DNA of 64,000 nt from Ectocarpus siliculosus (lineage: Eukaryota; Sar; Phaeophyceae; Ectocarpales; Ectocarpaceae), in assembly GCA_000310025.1 (NCBI GenBank), contig FN649752.1:1062350-1126349 (forward strand), in the 5' to 3' direction. Below, in pieces: positions 53,294-63,435 of this stretch. Position 1 is the stretch's first letter. Each line of letters begins with the position of its first letter. The notes under the pieces were generated by a model. That model saw only the letters and a program-made list of their open reading frames with translations. It searched no databases and had not been told where the DNA came from. The translations under genes and the position numbers were made by a program.

Positions 53294-53574
53294 TGTCAGC
53301 TCCAGAGGCTGGCACACCACTAGAAGCCTTCTATGTGACCACCTCGCTAGTTGTCTCTGCGGTACTCTCTCTCTTGCACGCTGACTCTGTGGACACAAGG
53401 CTTGTGAACAGAATGGTAACACATGGGACTCCTCCTCTCGACCGAGGGGGGCCCGCACTACGGAATACGTTCCGGGTACCCCAATATAAACAGTATGGCA
53501 ATTCGAGCTGTTTCAATAAACCTCGGTTTGTTTCGTCTACGCCTTTGTCTACGCTTTATTATGAAACAAACCTG
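53294..53574 (+). repeat. Dispersed repeat with short conserved open frame, copy 2
   Basis: See 50821-51096. Here the open frame extends upstream to 52957 (222 codons), but the upstream part has no counterpart in copy 1. Confidence 0.65.
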
Positions 53575-53666
53575 TCTTTCTTTTCACCGTTCCGTGAAAA
53601 ATGCGTGAATTTTCCGTTGCGTTAACAGTAGGCCTTAGGAGTACACTGGTTGAGGGCTCTCATTGA

Positions 53667-53963
53667 TTGGCCGCCCATGGGCTTCCCATGCGCATGTTAC
53701 TTTTTCAGAACGTGGATGGCATGCTAATAATTGAGACTGCGTCTCGTCTGGGAGATGAATCTGTTGGTTCGATGTTAGCTGCGCTCACTCCTTCAAACAC
53801 CAAGCATGAAACGAAGATGGATGTGAACGAGTTTCAAAACATTTATTATGCTCATTCGCATGAGCGATTGCTTCGTACAACTACAAGGCTTTTTGGCGGC
53901 TTACGCCGCCACGCTGAGAGAAGCGTACCGCAAGACGCATGTTTGTTGGCGTCTGGTAAATGA
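53667..53963 (+). pseudogene. Copia GAG-pre-integrase scrap
   Basis: A 98-codon open frame with MDVNEFQNIYYAHSHERLLR and TTTRLFGG aligns with the pre-integrase segment of the intact copia element (VDINRFHRSLAHACQPLLRE). The first His is replaced by Gln and the Cys pair is lost. Probably the same family as the remnant at 61.0-61.7 kb. Confidence 0.5.
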
Positions 53964-54472
53964 TGGTATGCGGTGGCTGTGAGATTCTCAGCAACATGTT
54001 CCCGTAGTATGCAGACGTGAGAAATGATGAACCACATTACTTGGCTTACGTTTGCAGGACACTAGCGGCAAAGTCACACACTAAACGACGGCATTCAGCA
54101 GTCATCCGCACTAACCGGTGAGCAGAAACACGTGCGACACGACACGGGTTAGTGTAAAGTCACACAGTGCACACTTATGGCAACGGTGAATAAAAGCACG
54201 GTCCACCCAACGACACGACACGGCCTAGTCAACCACACGGGCTCCACCCAACGCAAACCACACGAAACGGCATAGTCAACCACGCAAACGTCATGACAAC
54301 GGCAAAGTCACACACTACATACGACACCTGGCATAGTCATCCTGACAACATGACCACGGGAGAGTCACACACTAACGGCAGCGACGATCCGCTAACCCAA
54401 AGACTTTGGAACCAACGACTATTCTCGCTACAACCTATCCTTCATAGCTACTTGTGACGCAATGATGTATTG
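53964..54472. repeat. Degenerate short repeats around GGCAWAGTCA
   Basis: Variants of CGGCAAAGTCACACACTA or CGGCATAGTCAACCAC occur near 54066, 54152, 54218, 54268, 54300, 54332 and 54360. No gene. Confidence 0.5.
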
Positions 54473-56365
54473 CTATGATGCTCCTTTGGACTGAATCCAA
54501 CCGCCGTCCTCATGCCGATTCGGATGGCGCGGTTGTGCTTGGGTCAAACGAGGTTCTGTTCCTTTGGACTCAATCCAACCCCCGTCCTGATGTTGGTCCG
54601 GATGGCGCGGTTGTCCTTGGGTCACACGAGGCTGTTGGTCTTGTGACTGGTGCCCTGGTGTGTTGTGCGGAAGACATCCAATGTAGTCGATGTATTTGGG
54701 GGGCATGGCGGGGGACTCAGTGGCAGAGTCTGTCGCAGCTTGGACAAACGCAGAGAATGTAACGTTCGCAACAAAAGCAGTTTTGTTAAGGTCTCCAAGC
54801 AAGCGCGAGGGTAGAGTGAGGCATTTAATTGNNNNNNNNNNNNNNNNNNNNNNNNNNNNNNNNNNNNNNNNNNNNNNNNNNNNNNNNNNNNNNNNNNNNN
54901 NNNNNNNNNNNNNNNNNNNNNNNNNNNNNNNNNNNNNNNNNNNNNNNNNNNNNNNNNNNNNNNNNNNNNNNNNNNNNNNNNNNNNNNNNNNNNNNNNNNN
55001 NNNNNNNNNNNNNNNNNNNNNNNNNNNNNNNNNNNNNNNNNNNNNNNNNNNNNNNNNNNNNNNNNNNNNNNNNNNNNNNNNNNNNNNNNNNNNNNNNNNN
55101 NNNNNNNNNNNNNNNNNNNNNNNNNNNNNNNNNNNNNNNNNNNNNNNNNNNNNNNNNNNNNNNNNNNNNNNNNNNNNNNNNNNNNNNNNNNNNNNNNNNN
55201 NNNNNNNNNNNNNNNNNNNNNNNNNNNNNNNNNNNNNNNNNNNNNNNNNNNNNNNNNNNNNNNNNNNNNNNNNNNNNNNNNNNNNNNNNNNNNNNNNNNN
55301 NNNNNNNNNNNNNNNNNNNNNNNNNNNNNNNNNNNNNNNNNNNNNNNNNNNNNNNNNNNNNNNNNNNNNNNNNNNNNNNNNNNNNNNNNNNNNNNNNNNN
55401 NNNNNNNNNNNNNNNNNNNNNNNNNNNNNNNNNNNNNNNNNNNNNNNNNNNNNNNNNNNNNNNNNNNNNNNNNNNNNNNNNNNNNNNNNNNNNNNNNNNN
55501 NNNNNNNNNNNNNNNNNNNNNNNNNNNNNNNNNNNNNNNNNNNNNNNNNNNNNNNNNNNNNNNNNNNNNNNNNNNNNNNNNNNNNNNNNNNNNNNNNNNN
55601 NNNNNNNNNNNNNNNNNNNNNNNNNNNNNNNNNNNNNNNNNNNNNNNNNNNNNNNNNNNNNNNNNNNNNNNNNNNNNNNNNNNNNNNNNNNNNNNNNNNN
55701 NNNNNNNNNNNNNNNNNNNNNNNNNNNNNNNNNNNNNNNNNGAAGCTATCGGCATTGCAACTGTCAGGGTCGACCGTGTCGCAACTGTTCACAGTATAGA
55801 GATCACCAGGCAGCAGGTGAAGGATATGTTCATTGATTGTGTCTATGGTGTCATTGGTAGAGGACAGTATTGCTCTCGACTTGAATGTGGTGGGGTCTGC
55901 ATGTAGAATATCGGGGTAGACGAAGTTGATCAATTCTTGGAATGATTCCGTATTCTCAATGACAAACGGATCAGGTGGCATTGCTGGGATGTCATGAATA
56001 TATACTAAGGGCACGGCATCAATTCCGTCGTCGGTTGTGGTGTGTGGCTGGGCTCCGATACCAATATTGCGTACAAAGGCGGCGTAGGGAGCATCCTCGC
56101 GATCACGTTGGGAAATGGTCAGGCGCATTCTATGGACATACGGCCACAGTGGGCTTGAAATGATGGAAGCATCAACTCTTTCTGCCTGTCCGCCGTAAAC
56201 GACGACGGGTCCTATTTGACGCATGTCGCCACTGAGCAAAACAGTTTTGCCGCCCATTAGCAGGGTGTTCCCCATGAGGTCCTGTAGCGTAAGGTCAAGC
56301 GCCTCGACGGAAAATCGGTGGCTCATTGGAATTTCGTCCCAAACGATCAGATCACACTTCCGCAA
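54473..56365 (-). pseudogene. Helitron-type PIF1 helicase, C-terminal part, with assembly gap
   Basis: Minus strand. The N-terminal visible part has helicase motif II (DLIVWDEIPM), motif III (LLSGDMRQIGPV), LTISQRDREDAPYAAFVRNI and AILSSTNDTIDTINEHIL, all typical of the PIF1-like helicase of Helitrons. The Walker A segment, which should lie ~70-80 residues before DEIPM, is absent (see next entry). A 910-N gap (54832-55741) follows. Whether the frame continues across it is unknown. After the gap the same frame reads a C-terminal tail with two 26-residue repeats (QPRHPNRHEDGGWIQSKG type). Inferred: a broken rolling-circle transposon. Confidence 0.8.
54832..55741. other. Assembly gap
   Basis: 910 Ns inside the Helitron helicase. 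Any frame drawn across it is arbitrary. Confidence 0.99.
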
Positions 56366-56891
56366 AACTTGTGCTTACCAGTATTGAATATTACAGCCTC
56401 TTCCAAACAGACCTTATTTTTCGTCATGTTTGACGATACCCATGGCTCTAGCAGCGTCTTGGAATGTTTCATGAACGATTTCGTTGTGAGTCCTGAGTAA
56501 TTCAAACGATCTTGCCGGTTTGTGGTGCAAAAGTTGGCGCAGATAGGACGTCCCCTTTATCTGGTGTAATAGCCGTAACACGCGCAACGTGCTTGTCTGA
56601 AGTGCGAGGTGTAACATAATAGCCGAATGTGTCACGAAAATGCGTTCCTGTTTTCCGTGACTTTCGATCTTTGTTGACAAGGTACTTCTCTTTGTGGTCC
56701 AGGTACGTGAGGGAATCGAAGTCGGACTCGGTAGGTCTTCCAAAGTACAGCATGAGGTCGGATTTGGTCTGTTCGGCTTCCGACTTCTGTTCGGCACGTG
56801 TAAGAGTTTGATCGACAATGACGATCGTGTACGGGTCTGGGCAGTAGAATTTCACTTCTCTTCGGCAGGCGACATATCGGGACGACGACAA
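56366..56891 (-). pseudogene. Helitron helicase upstream part, frameshifted and deleted
   Basis: Reading downward on the minus strand: LTYLDHKEKYLVN (Helitron 'F..YY.W' region) in one frame; IKGTSYLRQLLHHKPARSFE and ETFQDAARAMGIVKHDE in a second; NKVCLEEAVIFNT in a third; then directly LRKCDLIVWDE. In intact Helitrons roughly 100 residues with the Walker A motif lie between CLEEA and KCDLI, so that section is deleted. Frameshifts near 56550, 56415 and 56370. Confidence 0.75.
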
Positions 56892-57457
56892 TGCGTGCGT
56901 GTTCGGGGAGGTCTTCCACTCGTCGTGTCCGCTGAACTTTCTTGTGCAGGTGCGTGAGTACTACGCGTGCGCGATCGTGTGCGGGGCCGGCTATGAACAG
57001 ATTTTGATTGCGTAGAGGTCGAACTTGTTTCTAGTGAAGATCTTGCACTCGTCGTGTCTGCTGTACTTTCTTGTGCAGGTGCATGAGTACCACGCGTGCG
57101 CGATCGTGTGCGGGGCCGGCTATGAACAGATTTTGATTGCGTAGAGGTCGAACTTGTTTCTAGTGAAGATATTTTTTGACGGCGGCGAATAGCTTTGGGT
57201 GTTCGTGTGTGATATAATCGCATAATTCCAGCATCAGCAACAGTAACGGAACCGTAGCGGCTCGCATGCGCTCGGATATGTTGTACACGAGCTTCAAGCA
57301 CATGAAACTCGGCAGTTGAAAAATCGGAAATCTTCAGATGTAAAGACAGGAAACGTTTACGACGGCGAATTCCAGTAGGGTTGCGTGTGTGGAACATGCG
57401 CAAAATAATAGCGTCGTGAGCAGTGACAGCACGGTGTATTTCCAGCTTGCAGCGCAC
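56892..57457 (-). CDS. Arg/Ser-rich open frame with internal duplications
   Basis: Most of a 201-codon minus-strand frame beginning at 57457. It has two kinds of internal repeat. The first pair is ILRMFHTRNPTGIRRRKRF and IMRLYHTRTPKAIRRRQKI. The second is a near-perfect 43-residue (129-nt) tandem duplication with SKSVHSRPRTRSRTR and THAPAQES. Highly basic, Ser/Arg-rich and probably disordered. It lies upstream of the Helitron helicase on the same strand and ends close to the start of the 56502-56891 frame, so it could be the N-terminal extension of that ORF. Family unknown. Confidence 0.4.
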
Positions 57458-57700
57458 ACTGGGGAGCTTGGGAGGGGCGCGCGGGAAAGAGGGGCACGAG
57501 TGCCAAACGGGAAGGACGGGAGTGAGTATTCAACACGGAAGGAATAAAAGCACGAGGCTACGTTATACAGAAGAAAATTGGTATGCGTTATACAGAAGAA
57601 AAATTGGAAGAGAAAAAAATGAGGGAAAAAGAACGACTCAGAGAGGAACTAAAGAGTGAACAATCAGGGAGATGCTCACGTCGATGCGGTCGTCGCCTTC

Positions 57701-58399
57701 CTAGACTTTCTCGATAAAACGGAAAGCTTGGCCGCTGGCCAGCTTGAGCTTCGTGCCAAGGCAGTCCTCCCACTTGAGGTGGGTGTTGACGTAGGCTTCA
57801 AAGCGTGAGACAGCAGCGATCGTGTAAAGGAAAAAGTGATGGGTGTGAGAAAATTGTGTGTGCATGGAAAATGATTGTGTGAACAAACTTAGTGTGAGGC
57901 ACGATGATCGAAAAGGTTCAATAATAGGCAGGAGAGGCTACCTGGAGAAGGATTGGGGACGAAACCCGTGGAGGTGCAAGACAGGCATAGAGGCTCATGC
58001 AAATGTGGAAGTCCAAAATGGTGTGGGAACGCGCATAGAACGAAAGGTTCACGGAGAGAAAAAGCCACAACACACACCGAGCAATAGAAAAACCAAAAAA
58101 GAAAAACCAAAGACACAACGCACCGACTTTGCCGGACTTCGTCTTCTCCGCCTGCGGGTTCGGGACTCCCAAGCACACGGCGCCGGGCTTGATGCCCGTT
58201 AGGCAGGTCACGCAGGGCGACGGGATCGAGAGTACCGATATCTTATACTTGCAGCCCCGTGAGTAATTCTCACAGCCGCCGAACGTTGAACAGCGCCGGG
58301 TGACTTTATTTAGCTCCGTCACACTCTGGGCGAACGCAATAACCCAACACCTCACCGAGAACGTAGTCGGACCCAGGCTTGCGCTTGGCGGCAGGAGAC
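57701..58399 (-). CDS. Possible spliced Cys-rich gene (3' exons)
   Basis: Three minus-strand pieces join in phase through GT-AG introns. Exon 58399-58356 (PAAKRKPGSDYVL), 52-nt intron 58355-58304 (GTGAGG...AAG). Exon 58303-58124 (RRCSTFGGCENYSRGC, PCVTCLTGIKPGAVC, ending KSGKV), 328-nt intron 58123-57796 (GTGCGT, with pyrimidine-rich stretch before AG). Last exon 57795-57701 (AYVNTHLKWEDC, QAFRFIEKV, stop). The Cys arrangement (six in exon 2, several in C-x2-C or C-x4-C spacing) suggests a metal-binding or disulphide-rich domain. An in-frame stop just before 58399 implies a further 5' exon or a truncated copy. No family recognised; no similarity elsewhere in the window. Confidence 0.35.
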
Positions 58400-58713
58400 T
58401 AGTTGAAAATGTTGCGCGATGACATGAAGCTTGCAGAGGTAAGAAAGATGCAGGCACTGGTAGAAGTGAGAGGTGTGGGGGAGAGCGCGACGTGCGAGCC
58501 CGTGGCCCGCCGTAGAGTTTTTTTAACGCCGTAGAGTTTTTCAGCAAAAATGTCCGAAGCAGCGAAAGGCCCAAATGAGTCCTGCCGGTCCATGAATCGA
58601 GTTTTAAATAACTCTCGTGCGATGAGAGATAGCAGACTGCGCAAGCTGCGACAAATCGTGAGCAGAAATATGTTTGGGGCTCCAGAGCGCCAAGTATATA
58701 TTTGTGTTCTGAG
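58400..58713. repeat. Unclassified sequence with inverted matches to 5.06-6.1 kb
   Basis: 58535-58605 matches inverted 5063-5150, and 58669-58710 matches inverted 6050-6095 (AAATATGTTTGGGGCTCCAG). Both pieces are thus collinear in inverted order, pointing to one dispersed element. Confidence 0.6.
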
Positions 58714-59634
58714 ACGAAGAGACTTGAAAGAAATCGTTCGTTCCTTTATTCCTTTATTGGATGCCAGGACACATAGATAGATAGGTAGAGAACGAACCGA
58801 AAGCAGACAGAATGCTGGGCGTGCAGAAATGAGGTGCAGACAGACGGAGAGCGAAGAGAACGAACCGAGAGCAGACAGAGAGCTGGTCTGCAGAGGGAAT
58901 GAGACAGACGGAGAGCGAAGAGAACCCCGAGAGCAGACAGAGTGCTGGTCTATATATTTGTGTTCCGAGACGAAGAGACCTGAAAGAAATCGTTTGTTCC
59001 TTTATTCCTTTATTGGATGCGAGGACACATAGAGAACGAACCGAAAGTAGACAGAATGCTGGGCGTGCAGAAATGAGCTGCAGACAGACGGAGAGCGAAG
59101 AGAACGAACCGAGAGCAGGCAGAGTGCTGGTCTATATATTTGTGTTCCGAGACGAAGAGACTTGAAAGAAATCGTTCGTTCCTTTATTCCTTTATTGGAT
59201 GCCAGGACACATAGATAGATAGGTAGAGAACGAACCGAAAGCAGACAGAATGCTGGGCGTGCAGAAATGAGGTGCAGACAGACGGAGAGCGAAGAGAACG
59301 AACCGAGAGCAGACAGAGAGCTGGTCTGCAGAGGGAATGAGACAGACGGAGAGCGAAGAGAACCCCGAGAGCAGACAGAGTGCTGGTCTATATATTTGTG
59401 TTCCGAGACGAAGAGACCTGAAAGAAATCGTTTGTTCCTTTATTCCTTTATTGGATGCGAGGACACATAGAGAACGAACCGAAAGCAGACAGAATGCTGG
59501 GCGTGCAGAAATGAGCTGCAGACAGACGGAGAGCGAAGAGAACGAACCGAGAGCAGACAGAGTGCTGGTCTATATATTTGTGTTCCGAGACGAAGAGACT
59601 TGAAAGACATCGTTCGTTCCTTTATTCCTTTATT
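58714..59634 (+). repeat. 438-bp tandem repeat (two copies)
   Basis: Copies starting near 58714 and 59152 are almost identical. Each consists of two ~200-bp sub-units sharing GAACGAACCGARAGCAGACAG, CAGACGGAGAGCGAAGAGAAC and CCTTTATTCCTTTATTGGAT. Identical 67- and 88-codon open frames in the two copies result from the duplication. The repeat continues at 60477 after an insertion. Confidence 0.92.
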
Positions 59635-60476
59635 AGGGTGTTTGCGGACTGGTTTCGATTTCAGTCTTGAAAGTTCGATGGAGACCATATTTTGACTTGA
59701 AAAATACGTTGCAAGTCGCCCCGAGCGCCGAAGACCGCCGGATCTTCAGGAATTTGGACTTTTTCTTTATGCAATTGCCCCCAAAGACCACAGAAAAGTT
59801 GAATTCAGTCTTGCTCATTTTGGTCTTTGTAGGAACAGTTGCTGGTTGGCCGAGCGCCCCGTGACGGAGACGCCGTGGGCCTCATGCGGCAGGTGAAGGG
59901 TGAAAAGAGGCCCGGCGCCGTTTGCGCACACGCACTTGCTCCTTGTGGCGTAGCACCTCACGACACAACAAACGCACGTGGTGGTGGCGAATCCAAAAGG
60001 TTCCGTGGCGATCGGCTTCTACAATTGCGTGATCTGATGATGAGTGAGAGTAGTGCGATGTGGCCTGTGCCCGCCGGCAAACAAATAAATGTCGCAAGGA
60101 GACACAGCATGCACGGTGTTTACAGCAGCAGCAATCGTTGTTGTTGTGGGTGTTGCCTCATTCTTTTGGCGCAACAGACGAGTCTACTACAGCTAGCAAA
60201 AATAGAGCGCACAAATAAATAGCAGATCATCATCTCTGTCTGTCCGGTGGCTCGGTGGCTCATCGTAGCGTGTACATACCTACTACGTGCTGTGTTCGGC
60301 AGAGAGCTCTGCACGGACGGGCGAAGCAAGCGTGAGGTTCCTCCGTGCAGCATGTTGGAACGTGAGCAGGAAAAAAAGGGTAAACGGTACGATTTCGTGA
60401 CGTCACATCGCATAAATGGTTGAAAAAATACGAAAGACCAAGACCAAATAGAAATTCGATCTTCGCAAACACCGTA
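59635..60476. mobile_element. ~840-bp TIR element inserted in the 438-bp repeat
   Basis: The satellite breaks in CCTTTATT|GGATGCG. The insert begins AGGGTGTTTGCGGA and ends CTTCGCAAACACCGTA, short terminal inverted repeats of GGTGTTTGCG. TTATT (or TTA) is repeated at both junctions, like the TWA duplication of PIF/Harbinger elements, whose ends also often contain GGTGTTTG. No transposase; short open frames (59667-59864) are unrecognised. Confidence 0.6.
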
Positions 60477-60870
60477 TTATTGGATGCGAGGACACATAGA
60501 TAGATAGGTAGAGAACGAACCGAAAGCAGACAGAATGCTGGGCGTGCAGAAATGAGCTGCAGACAGACGGAGAGCGAAGAGAACGAACCGAGAGCAGACA
60601 GAGTGCTGGTCTATATATTTGTGTTCCGAGACGAAGAGACTTGAAAGAAATCGTTCGTTCCTTTATTCCTTTATTGGATGCGAGGACACATAGATAGATA
60701 GGTAGAGAACGAACCGAAAGCAGACAGAATGCTGGGCGTGCAGAAACGAGGTGCAGACAGACGGAGAGCGAGGAGAACGAACCGAGAGCAGACAGAGTGC
60801 TGGTCTGCAGAGGGAATGAGAAAGACGGAGAGCGAAGAGAAAACCGAGAGCAGACAGGGTGCTCCACACG
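60477..60870 (+). repeat. 438-bp-type tandem repeat, continuation
   Basis: Two sub-units with the same consensus, starting TTATTGGATGCGAGGACACA; the last fades after CAGGGTGCTCCACACG. Confidence 0.85.
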
Positions 60871-60999
60871 CAGCCCTCCACACGTGATCGAGAAACGGCG
60901 GAGCGGAAACATCCCCCGAGAAGGGGAAAGACAGAACTCTAAATAAAAGTGAAATATGATGGGAGAAATGCTGGTCTGTCAGGGCTCGAGAAAACCGAT

Positions 61000-61725
61000 C
61001 TTTGAACGGAGAGCGGCCCGCTGGAAATGCGAAATACTCGAAAGTTACGCCGAACACAACTGATAGAACTGTTACTGCAAAGCGACTAGGTATCGAGTTG
61101 ACTGGTACATGCATGCTTGTACGGGATGTTCGATGTCGAAGGGAATCGCTCATGAAACAAAAAATGCAGATCAGACAAGATGTTGGGCAGAGTTTTTGTT
61201 GACCTGGGGGGACGGGAGGACGTTGCGTCCGTAGGGGGTAAACATTGATTGCCCCATGATAGTGAAGGATGATTTCACAAGACGTACATGGATGTATTTC
61301 CTGAAAAGTAAATCAGACGCTGCGGGTGCTTTCCGGAGTTTCCTTGCAAGTGTGCGTTCTGATGGTATCCCATCATTGGTTGAGATATTGTTAGATCTGA
61401 AAAATGGGGGGGAGTTTTTCGGAGGAGAATTTGCGTCCGTGTGCAACGAGCTCTTGTTCAACCCAGCTTACAGTTCCCAATACAACGGTGTTGCAGAGCG
61501 CGGTTCGGAATTTATTGAGGCGGCGGCAATGGCTGCTCGTATTCAGGCAGAAAAATTGTTTGGGCATGTATGTGCAATTACCTAAGACTGATAGACTATG
61601 GGCTGAGGCGATGCACTGGGCTTGCGAAGCAATTAACCACACAGCTTGTTCCGCTACCCCGACAGTAAATCACCGTATGAGATGTGGCATGGTGAAGCTA
61701 GTTATGCTAAGCCGCATCCGTTATT
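61000..61725 (+). pseudogene. Decayed copia pre-integrase/integrase
   Basis: Order of motifs: TVTAKRLGIELTGT then, one frame away, HACTGCSMSKG (pre-integrase Cys pair, ~61107-61139); RVFVDLGGREDVASVGGKH; KDDFTRRTWMYFLKSKSDAA (integrase start with first Asp, ~61265); VRSDG, then an interrupting stretch before NGGEFFGGEF; AYSSQYNGVAERG (third catalytic Glu, ~61464-61502); LWAEAMHWACEAINHT; and SPYEMWHGEASYAKPHPL in another frame (~61672). Two or more frameshifts and a stop. A different family from the intact copia element. Confidence 0.7.
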
Positions 61726-61776
61726 GTGATAGCAACTCGACGAGTATCGTCGCGTTGCCTGTCTGAAGCTTTCCAG
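61726..61776 (+). repeat. Segment shared with 13926-13972
   Basis: GCAACTCGACGAGTATCGTC and following GCGTTGCCTGTCTGAAGCTTT occur at both places, here directly after the copia integrase remnant. Confidence 0.7.
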
Positions 61777-63435
61777 TTTTTTAGCCGTTAATGAAGTCGC
61801 GGGCGCACACCGCGACACGCTAGCCCACCGAGCACGACAAAGAGCTCCATACACAAGTATATGACATGAGATATCACACCCCCTGAACAATGTTAAATTT
61901 TCAAAGAAAGCTCGATTACTCCACAACAGCTAGCTGATATCGTGGCCGGGCGGCGTTGGCACCGATAGCTTTCCGACACAATCCTATCGTTTGACATGAT
62001 CCTCGTCGTCGTGGACTAACATTATTAGCTGTGAATATTGATGATGCGATATAATATTATGTCACCTACTACTACTGCCGGTACATGCCATGCATAAGAA
62101 CAACGAGCACCCTCCATACGCCAGTAAGTAACTCGAAACCTCTCATTACCCATCCATGAAGAAGTCGTTTTATGCACAAATAGTTAAAAAAAAAAAAAGT
62201 GCTGAAAAAACTATCCATGGACGAACCCAGCAGTGCCGTTGTTGTTGTTTGCACTTCACAATTAATTACAAAAAAAAGTTCGTTTTTTTCTTTTTCCGAT
62301 TATTCTATGGCTGGATATGATGCTACGATGTATGTATCTGGTTTAGCTGTGGTTGAGCTTCAGGGATATAGGGTCTACGGCAGCATATTCTATGCGAAGA
62401 GTTAACGCCTTCCTCGCGTAACGATGCGCATCTCCCATGGCAAGCAGAATGGATGACGTCATCATGACGCTATTTCTTGTGACTACAAGTTCAAGTTCGC
62501 CCGGGCGTTGTTGTTGTTCTTGCCGGAGAAAGAGACTAAACTTCTACTACGTACTAGTCCGTGCATGTATCAGGCTACTGCATGTGAGGTAGTGGGTGCT
62601 GCCCTTGCTGTTTGCTGCGGTACATGGAAAGCTTCCAGTGGGTCAGAGCGGCAAGGGGGTCTTGTTTCTTCACTTGTTTCTATTATTAGCTCTGCTCTCC
62701 TCTACTTCTTCTTTGTTTCCTGTGGCTGGCGGTCTCTCTTTTGTTATCGCCCTTCGTTCTTGCTTGCAAGAAACTGTGAGGATGTAAAATGGCAGAGTCT
62801 GACTGTTTCTTAGGGTCCCCCGCCCACCCACGACCCACCTGTCGGCATGATTCATTCGTGGTCTCCAATATTTTCAGCGGTAGTGGTCTATTACAGGACA
62901 TGCGCTGCTACTGCTGCGTCCATGGGTGGGTGCACAACAGAAGAGCTCCGGGGACTGACTGGTGGTCTTCTGACCTGATCGCAGAGAGAGGTTCCTGCCA
63001 CTACCACAAATCGACTCTTATGAAATGTCCATGACGGGGAACGCGTCCTACGCATCTTCTCTTTTTTTTTTCCCTCTCTCCCGTCCGGTTCTTTCGTTTC
63101 GGAGAGGAAGCCTACCGTGAAATGCGCATCTTCTGGGGTCCGCATTCATTTAGTCCCGGCCATTCGGGTGTGACGTGCGCACTACATGTATGTAAACGAA
63201 AAGAACAGATCAACGAGATGATTCTTGAAAGTATGGAGTCCCTCGCCACAAAAAAGTGCACGCGCATGGATGGGCGTAGTGAGATATGCCGGTCGAAGAC
63301 TGACGTTTTTTTCGGGTGTGCGTGAGGTCGCCTCTAATATTGGTTTGCTCATTTTTTGCTTCATTGTCCAGTCTATAGTTACTACCTCGCATAGCGTATT
63401 GAAGCGAGCGGAGGGTCCTAGACTAATCTGTCGTT
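61777..63435. other. No recognisable gene
   Basis: Short open frames only; the best-looking is an ATG-started 81-codon frame at 62789-63034 with several Cys, unrecognised. Poly-A and poly-T runs lie near 62185, 62270 and 63062. Confidence 0.45.

Noticed and set aside
54622-55836. Open frames crossing the N gap on either strand
   Set aside because: Continuity over 910 unknown bases is meaningless. Only the flanks of the minus-strand helicase frame are supported.
58829-59603. Identical 67- and 88-codon frames as duplicated genes
   Set aside because: They arise from the 438-bp tandem repeat; sub-units shift frame and contain Arg/Glu-rich nonsense composition.
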